64,000 nt of DNA from Xanthomonas sp. CFBP 8443. Its GTDB lineage: Bacteria; Pseudomonadota; Gammaproteobacteria; Xanthomonadales; Xanthomonadaceae. Numbering within the stretch: the stretch's first letter is position 1; every line of letters starts with the position of its first letter. The notes under the pieces were generated by a model, which saw only the letters and a list, made by a program, of their open reading frames with translations, had not been told where the DNA came from and searched no databases. A program made the position numbers and the translations under genes. Location: the NCBI RefSeq assembly GCF_025666195.1, contig NZ_CP102592.1, forward strand, positions 1 through 64,000. The letters are read 5' to 3'. Positions 43,612 to 54,700 of the stretch are shown one piece after another.

Positions 43612-44712
43612 ATGCACCGCTTCCTGCACGACCTGATCGAACCCAAGCGCCTGGCCGGGCTGGCCACCGTGGCCACTGTGCTGTGGTCGTTCCATCTGCA
43701 GCCGCAGGCACCGCCTGCCTGGCGTTGGACCGTGGCGGGCGTGTTCGTGTTGCTGTTGCTCGGCTACCGCTACCTGCCCACGCCGCGCCTGCGCGACGCC
43801 GCGCTGTGGCTGCAAGCCGCCGCGGGGCTGGCCCTGGTGTGGCTGGAACCGGGCGTCGGCACCGCGCCGGTGCTGCTGGTGGTGGTGGTGACGCAGGTGG
43901 CCTTGCTGTGGGAGCCGCGCCGGGTGCTGGTGCTGGCGCTGCTGGTCAACCTGGGCACGTTCCTGCTGCTGTCCACGGCCGGTTTCAAGCGCGCCTTGCT
44001 GACCACCCTGATCTACGCTGGTTTCCACGCCTTCGCCGCGCTGTCCGCGCACTACGCGCGCACCACCGAGATCGCGCGCCAAGCGCTGGCCCGGGTCAAC
44101 GCCGACCTGCTCGCCACCCGCGCGCTGCTGGCCGACAGCGCGCGCGACGCAGAACGCCTGCGCCTGGCGCGCGAGCTGCACGACGTGGCTGGGCACAAAC
44201 TCACCGCGCTGCGGATCAACCTGCGCCTGCTGCTGGCCGATCCGGACCTGGCGCGGCGCGAGGAGCTCGGCGTGGTCGAGCGGCTGTCCGGCGAACTGCT
44301 GGCCGATATCCGCAACGTCGTGCAGTCGTTGCGCGACGACCGCGGGCTGGATCTGGAAACCGCGCTGCGCGCGTTGGCCGCGCCGTTCCCGCGGCCGCAG
44401 CTGCGGTTGCAGATCGACCCCGAGGTGCGCGTCACCGATCCGCAACTGGCCGAAGCGCTGCTGCGGCTGGTGCAGGAAGCGCTGACCAACGCCGCGCGGC
44501 ACGCCGATGCCGATGCGGTCCATGTACGTCTGCATCACGAGGATGGGCAATTGCGCGTGGACATCGAGGACGACGGCCGCCGCGCCGAGCGGATCCAGGA
44601 AGGCAACGGCATCGCCGGCATGCGCGAGCGTCTGGCCGCGCTGCGCGGCCGGCTCGACCTGGGCCGCACGCCGTTGGGCGGCATGCTGCTGACCGCGCGG
44701 TTGCCGTTGTGA
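43612..44712 (+). CDS. Sensor histidine kinase (DesK/HisKA_3 type)
   Basis: A 366-residue kinase with about six N-terminal membrane helices (residues 12-140), a HisKA_3 dimerisation domain with the phosphoacceptor in RELHDVAGHKL near residue 190, and a C-terminal GHKL ATPase with N and G boxes (EALTNAARHADA, DDGRRAERIQEGNGIAGM). It overlaps the response regulator start, so the two form a pair. The input signal is unknown; membrane-embedded sensing of lipid state is typical of DesK. Confidence 0.93.
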   Translation: MHRFLHDLIEPKRLAGLATVATVLWSFHLQPQAPPAWRWTVAGVFVLLLLGYRYLPTPRLRDAALWLQAAAGLALVWLEPGVGTAPVLLVVVVTQVALLWEPRRVLVLALLVNLGTFLLLSTAGFKRALLTTLIYAGFHAFAALSAHYARTTEIARQALARVNADLLATRALLADSARDAERLRLARELHDVAGHKLTALRINLRLLLADPDLARREELGVVERLSGELLADIRNVVQSLRDDRGLDLETALRALAAPFPRPQLRLQIDPEVRVTDPQLAEALLRLVQEALTNAARHADADAVHVRLHHEDGQLRVDIEDDGRRAERIQEGNGIAGMRERLAALRGRLDLGRTPLGGMLLTARLPL

Positions 44713-45341
44713 GCGGCTTGCGCATCGCCCTGGCCGACGACCAGATCCTGGTGCGCGCCGGCCTGCGCGCGCTGTTGCAGACCCAGGGCATCGCCGTAGC
44801 CTGCGAGGCCGACGACGGCGAAGCGCTGCTGGCCGCGCTGGCCACCACTGCCGTGGACGTAGTGCTTAGCGACATCCGCATGCCCGGCATGGACGGCATC
44901 CAGGCATTGCAGCGGCTGCGCGCCCGCGGCGACGCCACCCCGGTGCTGCTGCTGACCACCTTCGACGACGCCGACCTGCTGCTGCGCGCCACCGAAGCCG
45001 GCGCGCAGGGCTTCCTGCTCAAGGACGCCGCGCCCGAAGACCTGCGCGATGCGATCGTGCGCGTGGCCGCGGGCGAGACCCTGCTGCAGCCGGTCAGCAC
45101 CGACCCGGTCCGCGCGCGCTACCGCTATCGCGACGAAGACGCGCCGCGCGACACTTTCAACGAACGCGAAGTGGCGATCCTGCGCCTGCTCGCCGGCGGC
45201 TACTCGAACAAGGAAATCGCGCGCAGCCTGTTCCTGGCCGAAGGCACGGTGAAGAACTACGTCTCCACGATCCTGGACAAGCTCGGCACCCGCGACCGCA
45301 CCCGCGCGGTGCTCAAGGCGATCACGCTGCGGATCATCTAA
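44709..45341 (+). CDS. LuxR-type response regulator
   Basis: A 210-residue regulator with a receiver domain (DD pair in IALADDQ, phosphoacceptor in LSDIRMPGMDG near 54, LLLTTF, LLKDA) and a C-terminal NarL/FixJ HTH (LAGGYSNKEIARSLFLAEGTVKNYVS). The GTG start at 44709 overlaps the kinase stop by four bases. Confidence 0.95.
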   Translation: MSGLRIALADDQILVRAGLRALLQTQGIAVACEADDGEALLAALATTAVDVVLSDIRMPGMDGIQALQRLRARGDATPVLLLTTFDDADLLLRATEAGAQGFLLKDAAPEDLRDAIVRVAAGETLLQPVSTDPVRARYRYRDEDAPRDTFNEREVAILRLLAGGYSNKEIARSLFLAEGTVKNYVSTILDKLGTRDRTRAVLKAITLRII

Positions 45342-45389
45342 GCGGACAGGCAGGCAGGCACTTGTGTCGCGAGACCGGCTGCGGATGCA

Positions 45390-45481
45390 GTCGCGACTGA
45401 AGTCGCTCCCACCAGGGACAACGCCCGCTGCCGGAGTAACCCAGGCTTCGGCTTCATTGTGGGAGCGACTTCCGTCGCGAC
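45390..45481. repeat. Pair of GTGG-type REP elements
   Basis: Copies at 45390-45412 (-) and 45459-45481 (+, one base changed: TTCCGTC). They lie in the 356-base gap between the response regulator and fabV; no other feature is seen there. Confidence 0.85.
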
Positions 45482-45697
45482 GCGCAGATCCGCAACGGCT
45501 GCAGCAAAAGCGGCAAGCTCGGAACACGCTCCACCGATCAGCGCGCCAGTCCAGCGCCCAGCCTCACAAGGTCCGCGCCAGGACAGCCGCTGCAGGCCGC
45601 GCCACGTCCATACCATGCCGTCTGCTGCACCGGCCCTTCTGCGCGCGCGCCGCAGACATTAAGATGCCGCGGGGCATCTTGCCGAGAGGACACCACG

Positions 45698-46903
45698 TTG
45701 ATCATCCACCCGAAAGTTCGCGGTTTCATCTGCACCACCACGCATCCGCTCGGCTGCGAGCGCAACGTGCTCGAGCAGATCGAGGCCACGCGCGCGCGCG
45801 GCGTGCGCAGCGACGGGCCGAAGAAGGTGCTGGTGATCGGCGCCTCCAGCGGCTACGGCCTGGCCTCGCGCATCACCGCCGCGTTCGGCTTCGGCGCCGA
45901 CACGCTCGGCGTGTTCTTCGAAAAGCCCGGCAGCGACAAGAAGGCCGGCACCGCCGGCTGGTACAACTCGGCGGCCTTCGACACCTTCGCCAAGGCGCAG
46001 GGGCTGTACAGCAAGTCGATCAACGGCGATGCGTTCTCCGACGAAGCGCGCGCGCAGGTGATCGAGCTGATCAAGACCGAGATGGGCGGCCAGGTCGACC
46101 TGGTGGTGTATTCGCTGGCCTCGCCGGTGCGCAAGCTGCCGGGCACCGGCGAAGTGAAGCGCTCGGCGCTCAAGCCGATCGGCCAGACCTACACCGCCAC
46201 CGCGATCGACACCAACAAGGACGCGATCATCGAGGCCTCGATCGAACCGGCCACCGAGCAGGAGATCGCCGACACCGTCACCGTGATGGGCGGGCAGGAC
46301 TGGGAGCTGTGGATCGACGCGCTCGCAGGCGCCGGCGTGCTCGCCCCGGGCGCGCGCAGCGTGGCCTTCAGCTACATCGGCACCGAGATCACCTGGCCGA
46401 TCTACTGGCACGGCGCGCTGGGCAAGGCCAAGGTGGACCTGGACCAGACCGCGCAGCGCCTGCACGCGCGCCTGCAGCAAAGCGGCGGCAGCGCCAACGT
46501 GGCGGTGCTCAAGTCGGTGGTGACCCAGGCCAGCGCGGCGATCCCGGTGATGCCGCTGTACATCTCCATGGTCTACAAGATCATGAAGGAAAAGGGCCTG
46601 CACGAAGGCACCATCGACCAGCTCGACCGCCTGTTCCGCGAGCGCATGTACCGCGAAGACGGCCGGGCGCCGGCCACCGACGAGCAGAACCGCCTGCGCC
46701 TGGACGACTGGGAACTGCGCGACGACGTGCAGGACGCCTGCAAGGCGCTGTGGCCGCAGGTCACCACCGAAAACCTGTTCCAGCTCACCGACTACGCCGG
46801 CTACAAGCACGAGTTCCTCAAGCTGTTCGGTTTCGAGCGCAAGGACGTGGACTACGACGCCGACGTCGATCCGGACGTGAAGTTCGATTGCATCGACTTG
46901 TAG
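45698..46903 (+). CDS. fabV: Trans-2-enoyl-ACP/CoA reductase FabV
   Basis: FabV is the enoyl-ACP reductase of fatty-acid synthesis in Xanthomonas; it is resistant to triclosan. The 401-residue protein has the cofactor motif [13 protein letters not shown] and the active-site pattern Y-x8-K in [10 protein letters not shown], characteristic of FabV rather than FabI (Y-x6-K). Length matches. Confidence 0.96.
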   Translation: MIIHPKVRGFICTTTHPLGCERNVLEQIEATRARGVRSDGPKKVLVIGASSGYGLASRITAAFGFGADTLGVFFEKPGSDKKAGTAGWYNSAAFDTFAKAQGLYSKSINGDAFSDEARAQVIELIKTEMGGQVDLVVYSLASPVRKLPGTGEVKRSALKPIGQTYTATAIDTNKDAIIEASIEPATEQEIADTVTVMGGQDWELWIDALAGAGVLAPGARSVAFSYIGTEITWPIYWHGALGKAKVDLDQTAQRLHARLQQSGGSANVAVLKSVVTQASAAIPVMPLYISMVYKIMKEKGLHEGTIDQLDRLFRERMYREDGRAPATDEQNRLRLDDWELRDDVQDACKALWPQVTTENLFQLTDYAGYKHEFLKLFGFERKDVDYDADVDPDVKFDCIDL

Positions 46904-46994
46904 GAACACTCGATTGATCGAGTTGTAGAAACAACGGGATTCGGAAGGTTGCAGGAACGCCGGGATTCGGGATTGGCGTTCGGAAGTGGAGATG

Positions 46995-47022
46995 CGGCCG
47001 GCGCCTGACGCCGGCCGTTTTT
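46995..47022 (+). terminator. Rho-independent terminator of fabV
   Basis: Stem CGGCCGGCG/CGCCGGCCG with a 5-base loop followed by TTTTT. Confidence 0.9.
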
Positions 47023-47034
47023 CGTTGGGTGTCT

Positions 47035-47407
47035 GTCGCGGCTGAAGCCGCTCCTACACAAAAGCGCGCGCTGCTCCTGTAGGAGCGGCTTCAGCCGCGA
47101 CAGGACAATGAAATCGTCACGGCGCGAATCGTATGAAGGTCCGGCCTGCACCTGGAACCAGTCGCGCTCGATGGAATCCCGCGTCGCGACTGAAGTCGCT
47201 CCCACAAGAGGCTCCTGCAGCCGCTTGTACAGCCCGCCACCGTACCTGTGGGAGCGACTTCAGTCGCGACGCGGTGGAAAAAAGCAGCCACTGCTTCGGG
47301 AACCGCAACTTGGTTTTTTCCCTTCACCCCTGTCTACCTGTCGCGGCTGAAGCCGCTCCTACAAAAAAGCGGGCGCGCTCCCCTGTAGGAGCGGCTTCAG
47401 CCGCGAC
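47035..47407. repeat. Cluster of six REP-like palindromes
   Basis: Copies, in order: GTAG type at 47035-47057 (-) and 47079-47101 (+); GTGG type at 47183-47205 (-) and 47248-47270 (+); GTAG type at 47340-47362 (-) and 47385-47407 (+). Three tail-to-head pairs in a row, each of one class. Together with the fabV terminator they fill the 600-base gap 46904-47503. Confidence 0.9.
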
Positions 47408-47503
47408 AGAAAAACAAATCGCCAGCAACGCCGGACCACATACAAAAACGCCGCAACCAACGCTCTTACGAATCCCCAATCCCAACTCCCCAATCCCGGC
47501 TCC

Positions 47504-48526
47504 TCACCGCTTCACATCGAACCGCGAAGCCCCCACGCAAGCCTGCACATCGGCCTCGCCCAGCGGATGGAAATCGCCCGGCACCGAGTGCTTCAGGCAT
47601 CCCGCGGCCAGGCCGAAACGGATCGTGGCGGTGTCGTCCCAACCCTGGCTCAGCCCGTGCAGCACGCCCGCGGCGAAGGCATCGCCGCCGCCGATGCGGT
47701 CGACGATGCCGGTCAGTTCCTCGGCCGGGGCCTGCGCCACACTGCCGTCGCGGCGCAGCAGCATCGCGCCCAGGCTGTGGTGGTCCACGCTGTGCGCCAC
47801 GCGCTGGGTGCAGGCCATCGCCTGCAGGTGCGGGAACGCGGCGAAGGCGTCGCGCGCGCCGGCTTCCACCCGCGCCTGCGCGCTGTCCTGCGGGTACTGG
47901 TGGCCGAGCACCACGCCCAGGTCGCGATAGTCGGCGAACAGCACGTCGGCCTGCGCCAGCAGCTGGCGCAGGATGCCCGGTGCATCGCCGTTCCAGGCCT
48001 CCCACAGCTTGGGCCGGTAGTTGCCGTCGAACGACACGCGCACGCCCAGTTCGCGTGCGGCGCGCGCCGCCGCCAGGGCCGCCGCCGCGCCGCGCTCGCC
48101 CAGCGCCGGGGTCACCCCGGACAGGTGCAGCCACTGCGCGCCGCGCAGCAACGCCGGCCAGTCGTAGGTGTCCGCCTCGGCCAGCGCGAACGCCGAGCCG
48201 GCGCGGTCGTAGGTGACTTCGCTGGGGCGGTGGCCGGCGCCGGTGGTCAGGAAGTACAGGCCCATGCGCCCGGGCACGAAGCGCACGCCGCGGGTGTCCA
48301 CGCCGTGCCGGCGCAGTTCGCCGGCGGCGGCGTCGCCCAGCGGGTTGTCCGGCAGCACGCTGACCATCGCCACGTTGTGGCCGAAATGCGCCAGCGACAC
48401 GCCGACGTTGGCCTCGGCACCGCCGACGTGCACGTCCAGCCGCGGCGATTGCAGCAGGCGCTCGTGGCCGGGCGCACCCAGGCGCAGCAGCAGTTCGCCG
48501 AAGCAGACGATGCGGGAGGCGGTCAT
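47504..48526 (-). CDS. kdgK: 2-keto-3-deoxygluconate kinase
   Basis: A 340-residue PfkB-family kinase that phosphorylates 2-keto-3-deoxygluconate, an intermediate of uronic acid breakdown. It has the PfkB N-terminal signature GGAEANVGVSLAHFG and the C-terminal anion-hole motif DRIGGGDAFAAGVLHGL. It is divergent from a TonB-dependent receptor and shares its regulatory gap. The start at 48526 (MTASRIVCFGE) is preferred. Confidence 0.9.
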   Translation of the reverse strand: MTASRIVCFGELLLRLGAPGHERLLQSPRLDVHVGGAEANVGVSLAHFGHNVAMVSVLPDNPLGDAAAGELRRHGVDTRGVRFVPGRMGLYFLTTGAGHRPSEVTYDRAGSAFALAEADTYDWPALLRGAQWLHLSGVTPALGERGAAAALAAARAARELGVRVSFDGNYRPKLWEAWNGDAPGILRQLLAQADVLFADYRDLGVVLGHQYPQDSAQARVEAGARDAFAAFPHLQAMACTQRVAHSVDHHSLGAMLLRRDGSVAQAPAEELTGIVDRIGGGDAFAAGVLHGLSQGWDDTATIRFGLAAGCLKHSVPGDFHPLGEADVQACVGASRFDVKR

Positions 48527-48592
48527 GGCAGGATCCTTAGCGTCGGAAAGGCGCCAAGCATGCCGGGGAACGGCGGCCACGGCCAGATATCG

Positions 48593-48608
48593 TGACCAGC
48601 GGTGTCAT
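48593..48608. promoter_or_regulatory. Operator-like repeat, copy 1 (kdgK-receptor gap)
   Basis: TGACCAGCGGTGTCAT, a TGAC-N7-GTCA dyad like LacI/GntR-family operators. An identical copy lies at 48749. Upstream of the divergent kdgK and receptor genes. Confidence 0.6.
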
Positions 48609-48748
48609 TTTTCCTGGCGGCAAATCCGGGCCGAGCCTTGCGGCGGCGCCGTCCGCGCCAGGCGGCGGTCCGAAAGGCCTGCAAATCCAAGGCGTTTTCT
48701 GCTGCGCTGCAAGATGCCGCAATGTTTCGCAACTGTTAACGTCGGTTT

Positions 48749-48764
48749 TGACCAGCGGTGTCAT
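48749..48764. promoter_or_regulatory. Operator-like repeat, copy 2 (receptor promoter region)
   Basis: Identical 16-mer TGACCAGCGGTGTCAT, followed like copy 1 by GGCAAA within about 10 bases. It lies 52 bases before the receptor start codon. Confidence 0.6.
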
Positions 48765-48815
48765 CCGCGGCAAAACCGAATCCAACGCAGTTCATGGACC
48801 CTTGGGAGGGGAGAC

Positions 48816-51587
48816 ATGCAATCTCGTACCGAACGCCGGAAGACACCGGTTACCTTGCTCGCGCTTTCGATCGGCCTGGCCCTGCAGGCCGGCGTGCTGC
48901 AGGCGCAGGACGCCCCCGCGCAGAATGTCGCGCCTGCCACCGGGTCCGCCGAACCGGCCACCGAACTGGACACCATCACCGTCACCGGCTACCGCGCCAG
49001 TGTCGAGCGGGCGCTGGACCTCAAGCGCGGCGAGACCGGCATGGTCGACGCCATCGTGGCCGAGGACATCGCCGATTTCCCTGACCTCAACCTGGCCGAA
49101 TCGCTGCAGCGCATCCCCGGCGTGGTCATCACCCGCGATGCCGGCGAAGGCCGCAGCATCTCGGTGCGCGGCCTGGGTCCGGACTTCACCCGGGTGCGGG
49201 TCAACGGCATGGAAGCGCTGACCACGGTCGGCGGTTCCGACCAGTCCGGCGGCTCCAACCGTAGCCGTGGCTTCGACTTCAATGTGTTCGCCTCGGACCT
49301 GTTCACCCAGCTGGTGGTGCGCAAGACCGCCTCGGCCGACGTCGAGGAAGGCTCGCTCGGCGCCACCGTCGACCTGAAGACCGCGCGCCCGTTCGATTAC
49401 GACGGCTTCACCCTGGCCGTCAACGGCCAGGCCGGCTACAACGACATGGCCGACAAGGCCGACCCGCGCGTGGCCGGGCTGATCGCCAACACCTGGGCCG
49501 ACGGCACCTTCGGCGCGCTGCTGTCGGTGGCGTACTCGGAGCGGCAGATCCTGGAAGAAGGCAGCAACAGCGGGCGCTGGGCCAACGGCCCGAGCAACGG
49601 CAACTTCAGCGCCACCTCGCCGTTCGCCGCCGCGCGCGGCGCCAATGTGTTCCACCCGCGTTTCCCGCGCTACACGCTGATGGAGCACGAGCAGAAGCGC
49701 ACCGGCGTGACCGGCTCGCTGCAGTGGAAGCCGAGCAAGGACACCGAGTTCTCGCTGGACGGCCTGTACTCCAAGATCGACGCCAAGCGCACCGAGAAGT
49801 ACATCGAGGCGATCTCCTTCAGCCGCGGCGCCTCGCAGGGCGGCAAGCCGCAGACCATCGTGCGCGACGGCTATATCGACCCGAACACCGGCGCGCTGCT
49901 GTACGGGCAGTTCGACGACGTGGACATCCGCTCCGAGCAGCGCTACGACGAGTGGAATACCGTGTTCAAGCAGCTCACCCTCAACGGCGAGCACAGGTTC
50001 AGCGACGTCTTCAAGATCGACGGCCAGATCGGTACCTCCAGCTCCAAGCACGAGAACCCGATCCAGACCACGATCATCATGGACAAGCTCAACGTCGACG
50101 GCTACAGCTACGACTACCGCGGCAACAGCCGTTCGCCGGTATTCAACTACGGCGTCGATCCCACCAACGGCAACGGCTGGACCCTGGCGGAAATCCGCCT
50201 GCGTCCGCAGTACGTGGAAAACACCTTCGACACCGGCAGCCTGAACTTCGAGTGGACCCTGGGCCCGGGCTTCAGCCTGCGCGGCGGCGTGCTGGCCAAG
50301 GACTACACGTTCAAGACCAAGGAACTGCGCCGCGCCTCGGAAGTGTCGGTGCCGACCTTCGCCACCGGCACCCGCATCGTGCCGGTCAACATGACCGAAC
50401 TGGCCAACCTCGGCGGCGTCAGCGGCAGCCCGGGCAGCTGGGTGGTGCCGGATCTGAACGCGGTGGCCGATGCGCTGGACATCTACAGCGGCACCGGCAC
50501 CTTCGCCCTGGCCGAGCGCGCAGTGAATACGCGCAGCGTCGAGGAGAAGGACCGCGGCGCGTGGCTGATGGGCCAGTTCGGGTTCGACATCGGTTCGATC
50601 CCCGTCAGCGGCAACCTCGGCGTGCGCTACGTCAAGACCAAGCAGGAATCCACCGGCTACGCCACGGTCGGTAGCGCGCTGGTGCAGACCACGGTCAACC
50701 GCGAGTACAGCGACACGCTGCCCTCGTTGAACCTGGTCGCCGAGATCTCGCCGGACTTCCTGGTGCGCTTCGGCGCGGCCAAGGTGATGTCGCGTCCCGG
50801 CCTGGGCAGCCTGACCCCGGGCGTCACCGTCAACGTCTCCGGCGGTGCGCGCACCGTCAGCGGCGGCAACCCGGACCTGGAGCCGATCCGCGCCAAGACC
50901 GCCGACCTGGGCTTCGAGTGGTACTTCCAGGACGGTGCGATGCTGGGCGCGGCGGTGTTCTACAAGGACATCGAGAGCTTCGTGCAGACCACCCGCGTGA
51001 CCCAGCCGTACTCGGCCAGCGGCCTGCCCGCCAGCCTGCTCGACGGCACCGGCGCCGGCGTCAACGACGACTTCGTGTTCTCCGTGCCGCTCAACACCCC
51101 CGGCGGCGACCTGAAGGGCGTCGAGCTCAACTACACCCAGCCCTTCAGCTTCCTGCCGGGCAAGTGGAGCAACTTCGGCGTGCAGTTGAACTACACCTAC
51201 GTCGATTCGAAGATCCAGTACCTGACCGCGACCGGTGCGGCCTCGCTGGAAACCGACCTGACCGGCCTGTCGAAGAACTCGTACAACGGCACCCTGTTCT
51301 ACCAGGGCGAGCAGCTGAGCGCGCGCGTGTCCTACACCCACCGCGACGACTACCTGACCCAGGTCCCGGCCACCGAAACCGGCTTCGACGTGCACGGCAT
51401 GACCGCGGTCAACACGGTGGACGCCTCGATCAGCTGGAAGATCGACGACCACCTGGAGCTGAGCCTGGAAGGCATCAACCTTACCAACGAACCGTCCGAC
51501 GAATGGGTCGGCTCGACCTCGCAGCTGCCGTTGCAGTACAGCGAGACTGGCCGCCAGTACCTGCTGGGCGTGCGCTACAAGTTCTGA
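48816..51587 (+). CDS. TonB-dependent receptor (Xanthomonas/Caulobacter carbohydrate type)
   Basis: A 923-residue receptor with signal peptide (ending VLQAQ near 31), a TonB box region (ELDTITVTGYRAS), a plug with LAESLQRIPGVVITRDAGEG and ISVRGLGPDF, and a barrel ending LLGVRYKF. The wording matches the TonB-Xanth-Caul family used to import plant polysaccharide fragments. A strong ribosome-binding site (GGGAGGGGAG) precedes the ATG at 48816. Next to kdgK and a large secreted protein, it likely imports a uronic-acid-containing oligosaccharide. Confidence 0.93.
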   Translation: MQSRTERRKTPVTLLALSIGLALQAGVLQAQDAPAQNVAPATGSAEPATELDTITVTGYRASVERALDLKRGETGMVDAIVAEDIADFPDLNLAESLQRIPGVVITRDAGEGRSISVRGLGPDFTRVRVNGMEALTTVGGSDQSGGSNRSRGFDFNVFASDLFTQLVVRKTASADVEEGSLGATVDLKTARPFDYDGFTLAVNGQAGYNDMADKADPRVAGLIANTWADGTFGALLSVAYSERQILEEGSNSGRWANGPSNGNFSATSPFAAARGANVFHPRFPRYTLMEHEQKRTGVTGSLQWKPSKDTEFSLDGLYSKIDAKRTEKYIEAISFSRGASQGGKPQTIVRDGYIDPNTGALLYGQFDDVDIRSEQRYDEWNTVFKQLTLNGEHRFSDVFKIDGQIGTSSSKHENPIQTTIIMDKLNVDGYSYDYRGNSRSPVFNYGVDPTNGNGWTLAEIRLRPQYVENTFDTGSLNFEWTLGPGFSLRGGVLAKDYTFKTKELRRASEVSVPTFATGTRIVPVNMTELANLGGVSGSPGSWVVPDLNAVADALDIYSGTGTFALAERAVNTRSVEEKDRGAWLMGQFGFDIGSIPVSGNLGVRYVKTKQESTGYATVGSALVQTTVNREYSDTLPSLNLVAEISPDFLVRFGAAKVMSRPGLGSLTPGVTVNVSGGARTVSGGNPDLEPIRAKTADLGFEWYFQDGAMLGAAVFYKDIESFVQTTRVTQPYSASGLPASLLDGTGAGVNDDFVFSVPLNTPGGDLKGVELNYTQPFSFLPGKWSNFGVQLNYTYVDSKIQYLTATGAASLETDLTGLSKNSYNGTLFYQGEQLSARVSYTHRDDYLTQVPATETGFDVHGMTAVNTVDASISWKIDDHLELSLEGINLTNEPSDEWVGSTSQLPLQYSETGRQYLLGVRYKF

Positions 51588-51719
51588 AGTCTGCGCCCGC
51601 CGGTGTCGCGCCACGTGCGCGGCACCGGCAGCGCGCCGCTGCCTGCATACTCGCCGGATCGGGGGTAGGGAGGATCGCCATGCGGCGGCACGCGCGCACG
51701 GCGATCGCAAAGGAGCGAC

Positions 51720-54700
51720 ATGAAAGAGGCAATCCGCCGCAGCGCCACCCGCGCTGCCGCCAGCGCCGTCGGCGCCATGACCCCCTTGTGGGAGCGACTT
51801 CAGTCGCGACGTGCCTTACCGACAAGGCTCATCTCCCCCTGTAGGAGCGGCTTCAGCCGCGACAGGCACCCACCATTCCGCGACATCGCCCCGCACGCGC
51901 GCTGCTCCGCACGGACAGGTCAAACATCCCCCACCACAGGCAATCGCATCCTGGCCCATTGCCTGGCCATGCTGTCCTGCCTGGCACTCCCGGCCTACGC
52001 CGCCCCCGCACCCACCACCACCGCCCCCGACCTCCTGTTCCGCGTCTCCGCCGACCGCGGCTTCGACGCCGACATCGCCCAAGGCGACGCCAAACCCAAC
52101 TTCCGCGACAAGGTCGCCCTGGTCCCCACCGGCGTGAAGGGCAACGCCATCGAATGGGCCGACGACGGCGTCCTCGCCTGGAACGCCCCCGGCAACCTCT
52201 ACACCCAGCGCGGCACGCTCTCCTTCTTTTGGCGCTCGCGCTATCCGGTCGGCGAAGCACCGTTCGTGATCTTCCGCGTCGGCTACGCCGACCACAGCAG
52301 CTGGGACATGGCCTGGCTGCGCATCGACTGGAACGGCCACGGCTTCGACGCCTTCGTCACCGACGCCAACCTGGCGCGCACCCGCGCGTCGTTCACCCTC
52401 GACAAGAACCCATCCGCCAGCGCCTGGACCCACCTCGCCTTCGCCTGGGACGAAACCCGCGGCGTACGCCTGTACGTGGACGGCAAGGAAGCCGCGCGCG
52501 CCGAGTGCGCGCAGGCCTGCGCCGACGGCGGCTCGCTCGATTTCGATGCCGCGCTCGACCAGCTTGGCCTGGCCGGGCGGGTGATGGCGCCGCACCAGGT
52601 GCAGAGCCGCTACAACTTCCTGCGCGGCAGCGACTTCGACGAGATCCGCATCTACGACCGCATGCTCGATACCGCCGGCGCCGCCGCCCTGGCGCGCCAG
52701 CAGGAACCGCGCAGCGCCGAACCGCTGCGCGGCGACGCAGCACGCAACGCCTGGCTGCACCGCTACGGCTGGGACCACGGCCACGCACCGCCTGCGCTGG
52801 ACGCACCGTCCACCCGCATCCGCAAGGTCGAGTTCGCCGACGCCAAGGATCTCAAGCAGTGGATGTGGAAGGCCACCGACGGCATCGCCGAGACCACCTG
52901 GCCCGGCGTCTACAACCGCTCGCGCCTGCCCGGCCGCGACGACTATTTCCAGTTGCCTGACTGGAACACCTACGTCGAAGGCGGCAAGGCGCTGGACCTC
53001 ACGCTGCCCGACGAACCGTTCAACCGCATCGAGCTGCGTGGCGCCGCCTACGGCCAGGCCAGCTACGCCGCCGCCGGCGCCACGTCCGCGCCGCTGTTCC
53101 AGCGCAGCCAAGGCACCGTGCGCAGCGTGGAACAGTTCGAACGTCGCCGCGGCGGCCACCTGCGCTTCACCAACACCGCGCAGGAAACCCCGATCCAGGA
53201 AATCTGGGCCTACGACGTCGGCGCCGGCGCACCGCCGTCAGATCCCAGCGCCACGCTCAGCTACACCGTGCGCAGCGACATCGCGCCGGACTACGCCAAC
53301 CTCGCCGCATTGCGCGCCACCATCACCGGCCGCTACCCGCCGGCCGAACGCAGCACCGTGGTCGCGTTGCCGAGCAAGGCGCCGGCGCGCAAACGCGGCG
53401 CCGAAAAACCCGCCACGCCGTCGCTGCCGATCGTGCACGTGCTGATCCCCTCCAGCCTCGGCGACGCCCCGCCGGATCAGCCGCTGATGCGCAGCTGGTC
53501 CTACGGCTGGGAGAACATGCACGACGGCCTGGACGGCATCGCCATCGACCTGCCGGCGCTGGACCTGCCGGCCACCCATGACGGCCTGATCCCGCTCAAC
53601 ATTCGCATCAAGGACCCGATCTGGCCGGCGCGCGACATGCTCGACGTCTCGGTGTCGGTCAAGCCCGGCCAGGCGCGCACGCTGTGGCTGGACCTGCGCG
53701 ACCGCATCCTCGGCAACGACAGCCTGATGCTCAGCATCGCCTCCGCCGCGCCCGGTTTCGACGCGCGCGCGCTGGACGGCGCGCAACTGCGCCTGCTGTT
53801 CAAGCCGCGCGACCAGGCCAAGGCCGAACACATCGCCGACCGCTTCAACCAAGTCAAGGACAACTGGGGCTTCTTGGTCGAGGAACACACCACCTCCAAG
53901 CGCCAGCTGCTGTACGCGCGCCTGGATGCCGACATCGGCGACCTGCTGCGCGTGGACCCGGACAACGCGCTCGGCCGCGAATACTGGAACGACATCAGCT
54001 ACGGCAACCAGGGCGCGCTGCCGGTCGACCTGCCCACCCCGCCCAAGGGCGTGCCGGCCTGGGCGTTCTGGCAACTGGAAGACCTCAAGGCCACGCGCCG
54101 CTACATCCGCTGGTGGATCGACGAGCGGCAAGTGGCCTACGGCGATTTCGGCGGTGGCATCTCCGACGATTCCGACCTCACCCAGCAATGGCCGGGCGTC
54201 GCCCTGATGGGCGTGGACCCGGACAAGCTCAATGCCTCGCTGACCGCGCTGTCCGACGCCAACTACCGCAACGGCATGTTCACCGACGGCCTGTCCACCA
54301 TCGAGACCGACGAACTGCATGCCTACGAGGAAGGCATCAACCTCAACAGCGCCATGCTCTACCTCAACTGGGGCGACCCGCTCACCGTCGAGCGCCTGAT
54401 GCGCACGCTGAAGGCCTTCGACACCATCATCCAGGTCAACCCGCAAGGCCACCTGCTGTTCGCCAGCAACTGGTTCGGCGGGCGCAAGGTCTACCGCGAG
54501 CCGAACTGGCAGTGGCAGAAACCCTACTCGTTCCCGGTGCTGCACCCGGCCATGCTGCTGGGCGGCTACAACGCCGACCCCAACAGCCGCCGCATCGTCA
54601 CCGGCCTGGCCGACGGCTACCTGGCCCACGCCTACACCAACGCCAAGGGCCAATGGGCGCTGCCCAACGAGATCAACTGGAAAACCGGCAAAACCCGCGG

